Of a stretch of 33,133 nucleotides of DNA, positions 5,714 to 14,100 are shown piece by piece; position 1 is the first letter of the stretch; every line of letters starts with the position of its first letter. The translations under genes and the position numbers were made by a program. A model generated the notes under the pieces. The model was not told the DNA's origin. It was given only the letters and a program-made list of their open reading frames with translations, and made no database searches. This DNA is from a virus. Where the stretch lies: IMG/VR virus record IMGVR_UViG_3300035703_000292, positions 1-33,133 of that record; one strand, 5' to 3'.

Positions 5714-6750
5714 CAAAGTTTAACCAGTTCTTCACCATCCATACCACAGATTTGAGGAGCACGATAACCGAACTCCAGATAGTTACGAAGTGAAAAATTC
5801 TCAGAGTTAAACGTCTCAAGAGAAGAAATCACACGATAAACCTCTTGCTTGCGAGTTTCCACAACTTTCCGCAAATCATTACCATCCTTCACATTAGAAG
5901 TGGTGACATAGAAGTGAACCACAGTCTTAATACCTTTGGAAGCGGCATCAAAGAAAATAGGCAGGAAGTCGCGGAGAAACACCTTTTGACTTGCCTCATA
6001 CAGGCGATGCACAACTTTGACGTTTTCTTCCAGTTTGTAATCCGATTCACGAATCACAAAACCTTTGTCAAGAACAAGCATATCAATGGCATCATTACGG
6101 GAAATTGATGCCAGGAATGCAGTCTTACCAGTGTTGTTGAAGATTGCCTTCTTCAGGTTAGTTTGGTTGAGTTTGGTCTCGTTTGTGGCAAACTTCTCAA
6201 CCCAGGCACTCACAAGTTCAGGAGTGATTTCAACACCTTCGTTCTTCTTGCGCTCAATGAACAGGATGCCACGTGCCTTATAGTCTTCATAGGCAGCGGC
6301 AGTTCCCTCAGGACGCGGTTGGTGAAGCAGACCAATCTCATCGATAGCATCACCCACGGAGAAACCTTCTTTGACACGGAAGATGTCAACAGGCATCCAG
6401 GAATAACCATTCTCCTTATACCAACGCAGACGGTGGTTTCCGTTCAACAACCAGTCCATACCTTCCAACATGGATGAAGGGCGCTTACCAAACTTCCAAC
6501 CTTTCGACATCGAACGGTCGACAGTTTCATAAGAGTTCTTGGTAATACCACGGAAACGACCAACGTTTTCCTTACCAGGTTTCTGAATGGTGTTCACATT
6601 CACAGCTTCAGTCTTCACATATTCCAGAGTTTCGTAGTGATCGGGAATAGGATAGGAACGGATTTCTTCTACAAGGCGAAGAACGGCATCATCTTGAGGA
6701 TGTGGTTGATATTCAGAAGGAATTTCAACATTAAATTCAGTAAAAGTCAT
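5713..6750 (-). CDS. ParB/sulfiredoxin-fold nuclease-like protein, 345 aa
   Basis: The ATG at 6748-6750 (MTFTEFNVEIP) is chosen because a GTG at 6823-6825, which would give 25 more residues, lies inside the promoter spacer. The ParB-like domain is seen at about residues 35-125: a helix with VLRLVEEIRSYPIPDHYE, and the signature LNGNHRLRWYKENGYSWMPV near 102-121 (ParB 'GnHR' motif at 104-107). The C-terminal 220 residues are alpha-helical with basic patches and no family I recognise. ParB-like domains bind and sometimes cut DNA or use CTP. In phages they occur as orphan nuclease-like proteins and with methyltransferases. The product may act on phage or host DNA, which is inference from the cassette. 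Confidence 0.7.
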   Translation of the reverse strand: MTFTEFNVEIPSEYQPHPQDDAVLRLVEEIRSYPIPDHYETLEYVKTEAVNVNTIQKPGKENVGRFRGITKNSYETVDRSMSKGWKFGKRPSSMLEGMDWLLNGNHRLRWYKENGYSWMPVDIFRVKEGFSVGDAIDEIGLLHQPRPEGTAAAYEDYKARGILFIERKKNEGVEITPELVSAWVEKFATNETKLNQTNLKKAIFNNTGKTAFLASISRNDAIDMLVLDKGFVIRESDYKLEENVKVVHRLYEASQKVFLRDFLPIFFDAASKGIKTVVHFYVTTSNVKDGNDLRKVVETRKQEVYRVISSLETFNSENFSLRNYLEFGYRAPQICGMDGEELVKL

Positions 6751-6807
6751 TAAAAATTCGGCAATTTGTCCATTTGGGTTTCGGCAGTGTGCCTCAACCA
6801 CGAAAGT

Positions 6808-6836
6808 AATATACGATGAAACCACCGCCTTGTCAA
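6808..6836 (-). promoter_or_regulatory. Sigma70-type promoter for the ParB-like operon
   Basis: On the minus strand TTGACA (6831-6836) and TATATT (6808-6813) are separated by exactly 17 nt. The predicted start of transcription is near 6800, about 50 nt before the ATG at 6750. It lies just after the methyltransferase operon stop (6849). Confidence 0.75.
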
Positions 6837-6848
6837 CCCCTCAACACA

Positions 6849-7250
6849 TTAGAAAAACTTTTCAATACCGATAGGTTTTCCAAATGAATAATCATATTCC
6901 AGAGCATCGGCACAAACATAATGAGGATGATCGGGCGATACTCCCAGACGAGAACACAATTCTTTATGATTATCTTCCATCATTTCAACTGCATATAACA
7001 TGTTATTTAATATATGCTCTTCCGAATGATACTGACAGAGACGGTTTTTAAGAGCAACTAAAAAATTTCCAGACCCTGCAGAATTATCGATAAAAGTACT
7101 ACTAGGATCTTTCAAAATATTCACATCAATATCATCAATCATACTCTCGACGAGTTCTATTGGAGTAAAAACTTCTTGAGTTTCTCGAATTCTTTCATCT
7201 GATCTTTCAATCTCAGATCCAGTTTCCAAATTATGTTTGTTCTTTTTCAT
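6849..7250 (-). CDS. Adenine-N6 DNA methyltransferase, motif X-I half, 133 aa
   Basis: This ORF has the AdoMet-binding half of a gamma-class (Type I/BREX-like) N6-adenine methyltransferase: motif X TQEVFTPIELVESMID at 24-39, motif I FIDNSAGSGNFLVAL at 53-67 (G-x-G), an acidic motif II Glu near 89 (YAVEMMEDN) and motif III near 112-119 (VCADALEYD). The catalytic NPPY is absent and sits in the overlapping upstream ORF (7231-7821). In ordinary gamma-class enzymes NPPY follows motif III, so here it precedes it. The ATG at 7248-7250 overlaps the upstream ORF by 20 nt, so the halves are likely made together and associate. The frame is +1 relative to the upstream ORF, and a -1 slip on the A run would stop at once. 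Confidence 0.7.
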   Translation of the reverse strand: MKKNKHNLETGSEIERSDERIRETQEVFTPIELVESMIDDIDVNILKDPSSTFIDNSAGSGNFLVALKNRLCQYHSEEHILNNMLYAVEMMEDNHKELCSRLGVSPDHPHYVCADALEYDYSFGKPIGIEKFF

Positions 7251-7821
7251 TTTTTTCTTCTAGACACTTAATATACGTAGAGATTAAATCATTCTTTCCA
7301 AAATGTCTTCTACCATTACAACTCGAAGCAACTTCTCTAAATCTCGTAGCAAACTCTAACAAATTTTCTATAACACAAGGATCTCGTACCTTTAAAAAAT
7401 GATGACCTTTTGCATAATGTGTAAAGTTTTCTATTTTAACTCTACCACTGGGTCCAGAACCATATTCACCAATAAACACATCTGCTTCGAATCTTCTTTC
7501 ATAAGGAAGAAACTCAAAATCAGGGTGTTCTCTCATCATTGGAATTTCACCAACTCCTATCTGAAATCTAGATGTATTTCTCACTTCCCAGTATTGTTTA
7601 ACAGCACTAATACCATTGGGAAATGTAGAAGCTTCTAAGTCTTGATCAACAGTCAAATGAAGATGAGATTTGATTTTATTTAAAGAAGAAGGTTTGCGTA
7701 CCGATGTTGGTAACACAAACCTTATATCATCTGTAATTTCTGCCGTCTTATTTAAAAACTTAATTGCAAGATTACCTCCAACACCATATGGAGGATTTCC
7801 TATAGCTAATGTAAACTTCAC
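7231..7821 (-). CDS. Adenine-N6 DNA methyltransferase, catalytic NPPY/target-recognition half, 196 aa
   Basis: It starts at a GTG (7819-7821) and opens with LAIGNPPYG, placing the catalytic motif IV (N-P-P-Y at residues 9-12) at the very N-terminus. The following about 60 residues (IRFVLPTSVRKPSSL, LEASTFPNGISAVKQYW) fit the end of the Rossmann-like catalytic domain. Residues about 80-190 contain a candidate target-recognition region. There is no motif I or X. Together with the 133-aa ORF downstream it makes a complete set of motifs. A TTGACA-17-TAGAAT promoter lies 24 nt upstream. No Shine-Dalgarno is visible before the GTG. Confidence 0.7.
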   Translation of the reverse strand: MKFTLAIGNPPYGVGGNLAIKFLNKTAEITDDIRFVLPTSVRKPSSLNKIKSHLHLTVDQDLEASTFPNGISAVKQYWEVRNTSRFQIGVGEIPMMREHPDFEFLPYERRFEADVFIGEYGSGPSGRVKIENFTHYAKGHHFLKVRDPCVIENLLEFATRFREVASSCNGRRHFGKNDLISTYIKCLEEKNEKEQT

Positions 7822-7844
7822 TGTTTTTCAACGACCACAAAGGT

Positions 7845-7873
7845 ATTCTACTCATATTTAACCATTATGTCAA
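7845..7873 (-). promoter_or_regulatory. Sigma70-type promoter for the methyltransferase operon
   Basis: On the minus strand TTGACA (7868-7873) and TAGAAT (7845-7850) are spaced 17 nt. It starts four nucleotides after the end of the large fibre gene and has a short leader of about 18 nt to the GTG start. The -35 is a perfect match and the -10 matches in 5 of 6 positions. Confidence 0.7.
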
Positions 7874-7876
7874 GTA

Positions 7877-10800
7877 TTATGATATAGTTGCAATACCAGC
7901 CCATCCACCAGGAAGATAAACTTCAAGTCTATTATTTGTTGTATTGTAAATAATTGATCCAGAACCAATTCCAGAAGATGTCATTGTATTACGATTTGCT
8001 GTCGTCATTCTTGGTGGAAGAAGAGCTTCAAATCCACTTCCATTTGAAGTTAATGTGACAACTCCACAAAAAGTTCCAGTTGTATTAATTCCAAGTTCGA
8101 TTCTAGTTTTTGATGAATTGTAAATTACACTTCCAGGTATTAATGCGAAAGGATCAACTGTGCGGGGAATCATTATATTAGACGCATGTGGATTGTCTAG
8201 CATATACTGACGTTGAGTGTCAGTAAGAACTGGAAGAATTAACGGACTGCCCGATGCACCCAAATCCATACAAGATCTGGGAACATGCGTATTAACTCCA
8301 ACTCTGAATTGATAATTTTGATCATTTAATGATCTAGAATCGATATATTTTATGGTCTCAGATGTTGGATCATTTGGACCCCCAACAAAGGCTGCCGCTC
8401 CACCACTATATCCAATTACTGTCATTCCTCCGTGTACTTGGAGAGTTCCAAATTCAATATTTGGGAGATTAGTTTGTGCTGGTAGTGTTCCACCAAGATT
8501 AGGTCTATTATCATCCAATAATGATATTGAAGAAATAGCAACTTTTGAATTTGCTGATGATAGAACTAGTGAACCATCAATTAAAGTGTCACCTTTAACT
8601 GATAATGATGGATTGATGCTTATAGATGTCGTCAGACCAGGTTCTCCTGGGGATAGTCCGATAAAAACATTGTCCCTGAATGAAGAAATTCCACTTATGA
8701 CTTGGAATGTTCCACCTATTGAAACAACAGAATTTGTTTTTAATTCCCAAAAAGTACTTATTCCTGATCCAGAACTAACATTTCCATTTAAAGTTCCATA
8801 CAATACTGAACTGTTTCCATCAAATACAAAAGCATTTGTTTGACCTACTGTTACGATACCAGATATTCTTGCATTTCTAGATACTAACAAATCTCCAATA
8901 AGATCTAAACCTGCTTGTGGTGAATTATTGTTAATTCCAAGCTTTCCATCATGACCAATTGAAAGTAAACTTAGACCTTTATGAGAAATTCTAAAATATG
9001 AAGATGTATTTATCCCAGTTCCACTGGATAAATCTATAATTATGTCTCCAGATGAAGATTTATTCCCAAGAATCAAATCATCGGAATATGAAATGTATGC
9101 AGAATCATTTCCCATTCCAACAGAACGTCCAAATGAAACCTTAGACTGCAAGTCAGAAACTAATTGCAACTCTAAAGATTGTCCTGATTCTTTTATAATT
9201 TCAATATCACTAGATGGTCCAGTTGTTCCTATACCAATTTTCTTTGTATCAGAATCAACAAAGAATGTTTTAGAATCTTGCCCAACGGTGAGACTATTTT
9301 CTAATTTTACATCTTCAGTAACATTTAAGAATCCATTAACAACAACTTCATTTAGATTGGAGTCTAAAATTAATTTTCCAGTTCTTGTTGAAATAACAGT
9401 TGCTCCGGCAGATCCAATTGTTACTTCATTTACATATGCCTCAGAAAAAGATTTATTAGATGCCCCAAGATATGCACCTTTGTCATTATCGGGAAGAATT
9501 CCAATCTCTAATGTCGAAATACCAACAAAATAAGATTGACCTTTGACTGTAAACTTATCTTTTACTTCTACTAAACCAGTGCTAGAGTTTAAAGATAAAT
9601 CACCACTTCCTGTACTTACTTCATTATCAGATCCGACTCCAACCCTAACGTTATCGACATATAGATTTCCAAATTTCAGAGAAGAATTTCCTAAAGAACC
9701 ATTTTTATCTGAATTTGGAACTAAGTTGCCCTGTACAGTTGTTATTCCAGTAAAATAAGAATATCCAGTTACTGTTAGATTATCATCTATTGTAGTAAAT
9801 CCTGTTGCAGAATCTAAAGAAAGATTTGTGCTTTTTGTATTAATCTCGTTACTTGCACCAACACCAATATTTACATCTCCGGCAAATACACTGGAAAAAT
9901 ATTTTAAATTTGATCCAATAGAAGCACCATTATCAGTATCTGGAAGAATACTTTGATTGACGGTCAAATTATTTTTTACGGTCAAATTATTCTCAACCGT
10001 TACTTCCCCCGTTGAAGAATCTAAAACTAAATTTTCAGATGTTGTATCAATTACATTCGTATTTGAAACTGCAATTCTAACAGAATCTAAATAAATTCCT
10101 GTCGAAGTAATAATACCCGTAGAAAAAGAACCAGAAGTTAAATTTACAACATGAGCATTAGTTGCTGTCAAGACACCAACAGTAGCAGCAACACCAGTGA
10201 TACTTGAAACAATTCCTGTTATTGAATTGAAGTTTCTAATAGTTCCAGCAACACCAGTAATACTAGTAATAATACCTGTAGTACTATTCAGAGTTGCAAT
10301 AGTTCCAATTCCGATGACGGCATTAGTTGCTGTCAAGACACCAACAGTAGCAGCAACACCAGTAATACTAGTAATAATACCTGTAGTACTATTCAGAGTT
10401 GCAATAGTTCCAATTCCGATGACAGCATTAGTTGCTGTCAAGACACCAACAGTAGCGGCAACACCAGTGATACTTGAAACAATTCCTGTTATTGAATTGA
10501 AGTTTCTAATAGTTCCAGCAACACCAGTAATACTAGTAATAATACCTGTAGTACTATTCAGAGTTGCAATAGTTCCTATTCCACTTATATTAATGTTTAC
10601 TGGAAGTCTTGATGCATTTAATGTTCCCGATGATATATTAGAAGCATTTATTGATGTTACTCCAGCTCCGGAACCAACAAAAGATCCAGCTGTTAGAATT
10701 CCAGTTGCATTAATATTTCCAGTAGAATTAATTCCTACACCCACTTCTCCTAAGGTTGGATTACCACCAACTTGAAGATAAAATCTTGGTATTGTGGTTC

Positions 10801-11182
10801 CAATACCGACAGTTCCTGCAGCATATATGCTGGAATATCCTGCTCCAACTCCAGGAAATACCGCCGGATCTACGTCCACCCATTGAGAAGTTGGAATATT
10901 ATATAAACCAGCACCATCACCAAAAAATTTAGCAGATATTGAACCAGTGTTACCTATAATTGTAATACCAGTTCCTATATTAACTTGTGAAAAAGTTGCA
11001 ATACCTGCATATAAAAAATTAGTTGTAGTAAGACCACTTACAGAAACATCACCATAAACATCTAAATCTGATTTCGGAATTGTTGTTCCAATTCCAACCA
11101 AACCTAGTGAATTAACTAGAAAATTATCCTCATCAACTTGTACTCCATTTCTGAAGTTAAATGACTTATTATAATTTGCCAT
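7877..11182 (-). CDS. Giant repetitive tail-fibre/virion structural protein, 1101 aa
   Basis: This is a very long Gly/Ser/Thr/Ile-rich protein built of beta-strand modules of the type 'DNLTVTGYSYFTGITT ... VGIGTT', as in cyanophage tail fibres. The N-terminus (MANYNKSFNFRNGVQVDEDN, then LDVYGDVSVSGLTTTN) is a fibre-attachment type start. Residues about 199-343 form an exact tandem repeat region. Residues about 390-650 repeat a module of roughly 75 residues (IGVGSDNEVSTGSGDLSLNS type). The C-terminus (NTHVPRSCMDLGASGSPLIL, GSVIYNSSKTRIELG, GSIIYNTTNNRLEVYL) looks like a trimeric tail-tip head. It has no S74 chaperone. It starts at ATG 11180-11182 with a late octamer GATAAATA about 17 nt upstream. 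It presumably binds host surface glycans with the upstream 2182-aa protein. Confidence 0.8.
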   Translation of the reverse strand: MANYNKSFNFRNGVQVDEDNFLVNSLGLVGIGTTIPKSDLDVYGDVSVSGLTTTNFLYAGIATFSQVNIGTGITIIGNTGSISAKFFGDGAGLYNIPTSQWVDVDPAVFPGVGAGYSSIYAAGTVGIGTTIPRFYLQVGGNPTLGEVGVGINSTGNINATGILTAGSFVGSGAGVTSINASNISSGTLNASRLPVNINISGIGTIATLNSTTGIITSITGVAGTIRNFNSITGIVSSITGVAATVGVLTATNAVIGIGTIATLNSTTGIITSITGVAATVGVLTATNAVIGIGTIATLNSTTGIITSITGVAGTIRNFNSITGIVSSITGVAATVGVLTATNAHVVNLTSGSFSTGIITSTGIYLDSVRIAVSNTNVIDTTSENLVLDSSTGEVTVENNLTVKNNLTVNQSILPDTDNGASIGSNLKYFSSVFAGDVNIGVGASNEINTKSTNLSLDSATGFTTIDDNLTVTGYSYFTGITTVQGNLVPNSDKNGSLGNSSLKFGNLYVDNVRVGVGSDNEVSTGSGDLSLNSSTGLVEVKDKFTVKGQSYFVGISTLEIGILPDNDKGAYLGASNKSFSEAYVNEVTIGSAGATVISTRTGKLILDSNLNEVVVNGFLNVTEDVKLENSLTVGQDSKTFFVDSDTKKIGIGTTGPSSDIEIIKESGQSLELQLVSDLQSKVSFGRSVGMGNDSAYISYSDDLILGNKSSSGDIIIDLSSGTGINTSSYFRISHKGLSLLSIGHDGKLGINNNSPQAGLDLIGDLLVSRNARISGIVTVGQTNAFVFDGNSSVLYGTLNGNVSSGSGISTFWELKTNSVVSIGGTFQVISGISSFRDNVFIGLSPGEPGLTTSISINPSLSVKGDTLIDGSLVLSSANSKVAISSISLLDDNRPNLGGTLPAQTNLPNIEFGTLQVHGGMTVIGYSGGAAAFVGGPNDPTSETIKYIDSRSLNDQNYQFRVGVNTHVPRSCMDLGASGSPLILPVLTDTQRQYMLDNPHASNIMIPRTVDPFALIPGSVIYNSSKTRIELGINTTGTFCGVVTLTSNGSGFEALLPPRMTTANRNTMTSSGIGSGSIIYNTTNNRLEVYLPGGWAGIATIS
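10155..10589 (-). repeat. Near-identical tandem repeats (165/105/165 nt) in the fibre gene
   Basis: Three tandem copies begin at 10155, 10320 and 10425. Units 1 and 3 are 165 nt and differ by one base over about 150 nt. Unit 2 is 105 nt and lacks a 60-nt internal segment. They encode 55- and 35-residue blocks of the type GIGTIATLNSTTGIITSITG. Such near identity suggests recent duplication or recombination. Confidence 0.9.
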
Positions 11183-11198
11183 TTCTTAGACTTTTTAG

Positions 11199-14100
11199 TT
11201 ATTTATCAGCTAACTTTTGCTCTAGTTTTTCTACCTTATCTGCAAGTTCTTTAATAGCTTCAATAAGTAATGGGACAATCTTTTCATACTTAACAGTCAA
11301 GTAATCATTATTTGCTGGAGCAGGAGAAACTGCTTCTGGAAGAACTGCTTGAATCTGCTGTGCCGAAACACCAACATGTGTTATTTTAGTGCTGAATCCA
11401 AGTGTAGAACCAATTTCATTAAAGTTATATGTAAATCCACTCAGAGACAGAACTTTTTCAAGGGCATTTTCAAGTGGTTTGATATTGGTTTTAAGTCTTT
11501 CATCGGAAGCAAATGCAGTTATATCACCAGCCGAAGATAATGCACCAACGCTGAGAGTTGTTCCATCAAACGTTAAATTAGCAGATGTTGCTGTAGTATT
11601 AGATGCACTATTATAAAGAACTCTACTTGCACCGCCGACTACATTACTGGCAGTTGTTGCAGTAGTTGCATTTCCATTAAAGGTAGCTGCCGTAACTGTT
11701 TGTTCAGCTGCATTAATTCCACCAGCACTAACTGTTAGTCCACCAGCAGTAACCGTTAGTCCACCTTTAGTAACCGTTAGTCCACCATCTGCTACAGTAA
11801 ATCCATTACTTACTGATATTGAACCATTAACTGATGTAGAATCAGTATTTTCATTTCCAAGAGTTGTGTTACCATTAACACTTAAAGTACCAGAAATAGT
11901 TGTATTTCCAGTATTCGTAGCAACAGTAAATCTAGTATTATTGTTTCCATCAATAATTGTGAAATTCTTATCAGTTCCTTTGATATTTACATTATTATTA
12001 AATGTCGATATTCCAGTTATATCTAAATTTTGATTTACAGTTAAACTATCATCAATTACAATAGTTCCACCGGCAGAATCAATCGTTAAATTGCCAGAAG
12101 AAGTATCAATTTCATTATTACCACTGACGCCAATTTGAACATTATCGATTGTTGCTCCATTATTAGCATCGAGAAGACTATTGAATGTTGTTATTCCAGT
12201 AAAATACGAATATCCAGATACTGTTAGGTTATCATCAATTTCGGTAAACCCTGTTGCAGAATCTAGTATTAAATTACCATTTCTGGTATCAAGTTCACTT
12301 GATCCAGAAACTCCAATTTGTATTTCATTAATGTGTGCTAATCCAAATGCAAGTTGATTTGTTCCAAGAAAAGCACCCTTATCATTATCTGGAACAAGAC
12401 TATTATTCAATACAACTTGGTCTTGGAATGTTGAGATTCCAGTAACTGTAAACAAATCATCAATAGTTGTTTGATTTGCATTAGATTGTAATTTTAGACC
12501 TCCTGTTGCGGTATCAATTGTATTATCATCAGTTACCGCGATTCTAATTTCACCGACGTGTGCTTCGGAGAATGGAAGAGATTCAGTTCCAAGATAAGCT
12601 CCTTCATCTGTAAGTGGAACTAATCCAGTTTGAACTGTTGCTATTCCAGTAAGACGGGTATTTCTCTTAACAAGAAGATCATCCGTAACTTCAAGGCTAT
12701 CAGTTACTGAAACAATTCCAACCTGGGATGTGAGAACTAAATCACCAGTCCAGGCATTAATTGTTCTGTCGGCAACCTCTGTCCCCCCAGGAACTCCTTC
12801 TGTTGCGATTCCAATTCCTGCAATCCAGGCAGAAGCCCATGGTTTAGAAGGACTACCTAGATAAGCATCTTCCAGATTATCAGGAACTAGACCACTATTA
12901 AATGAAACTTCATTATTGAATGTTGCAATTCCAGTAACATTCAGATTACCTCCAATATTAACATTCTTAGAAATACCAATTCCACCTTTTGTAATAATAG
13001 AACCAGTGTTTGTTGAATTGGAATCTATATTACTGTTTTGCTTTAATAGATTTCCGAGAATTAATTCACCATTAATTTTAACTTCATCATTCATAATGAT
13101 GTTTTCATTAAAGGTTACTGGTCCATCAAATTGAGATAGGATTTGCTTGGATTTTCCGCCTTCAACAAGAATTCTTTCTTTAACAATAACTTCATCGAAT
13201 ACAACAGATAATCTTGATGGATCTTGGCCAGTTACAGTCGCAATCGGAATGTCATAGGTCTCTTGTGTTCCGGAAGATGCGGAATATTTGGTATTTCCAA
13301 TGAAGAAATCCCCATCACTATTCATACCAGTGTAAATAACCTGTCCGGCAGATTGTTCTTGTGATTGTGCAAGAAAATCTTCCCTATCCGTTAGAGTCTT
13401 TGTTTGGATTTGTGGAAGACCAGTTGAATAGTTTCCAGGTCCATATCCAAGATATTCGAATGTATGCCCAGAGGCACGTGCTACAGATGGTCTACGGAAC
13501 TCAATTGGTAAAACATTAATTTTTTTAATTAATGAACCTTTTTCATGACTGATTCTTCTTGTTCCAAAGTACCCACGAATAGCTGAAATTTTATTATTTC
13601 CACTACCACTAAGAGTACTACTAGATACTCTCATAATTTCTTCGCCAATTTGGATATAAGATCCTATTGGGAATCTGAATACAGTTGCAATTCCAACTCC
13701 ACCTTGTCCATCATTTGCAATAATAGAGAATGTTGAAATATTAGAAGAAGATTCTGTTGTTAAATTCTCATTAAGAATAGCAGATTCATTAGCATAAAGT
13801 GATACCCCTCTACTTGCAAGATTTTCTCCTCCTGCTGCCGAGAATAAATCATTTGCCGAGAATCCATATTTTAGTATTCTGCTAGCAGAAAAACTAACAT
13901 TTGACCTGATTATAATTGTATTAATTCCCACTGTTTGGGAAACAATATAATCTCCAAGGTTATTATTTGAATTATCAATTATTTTAATTTTATTACCAAT
14001 AGTTAATCCATGTGCAGAAGAACATGTTACCGTGCTAATACCTACCTGTTCATTATATTGAATGGAAGATATTAATGTAGATGGAGCAACATTAAATAAG

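Noticed and set aside
6748-6825. Upstream GTG start for the ParB-like protein at 6823-6825
   Set aside because: It lies within the promoter spacer, upstream of the predicted transcription start, so it would not be in the mRNA.
7231-7260. Programmed frameshift joining the two methyltransferase halves
   Set aside because: The A run before ATG 7248-7250 is slippery, but a -1 shift meets TGA at once. The second ORF is in the +1 frame and has its own ATG, so reinitiation is simpler.
10155-10589. CRISPR-like array
   Set aside because: The repeats are 105-165 nt, in frame, without spacers, and encode fibre residues.
8352-10775. Several plus-strand frames of 70-190 aa within the fibre gene
   Set aside because: They are complementary shadows of the repetitive minus-strand fibre gene with repeat-derived Pro/Val-rich composition.
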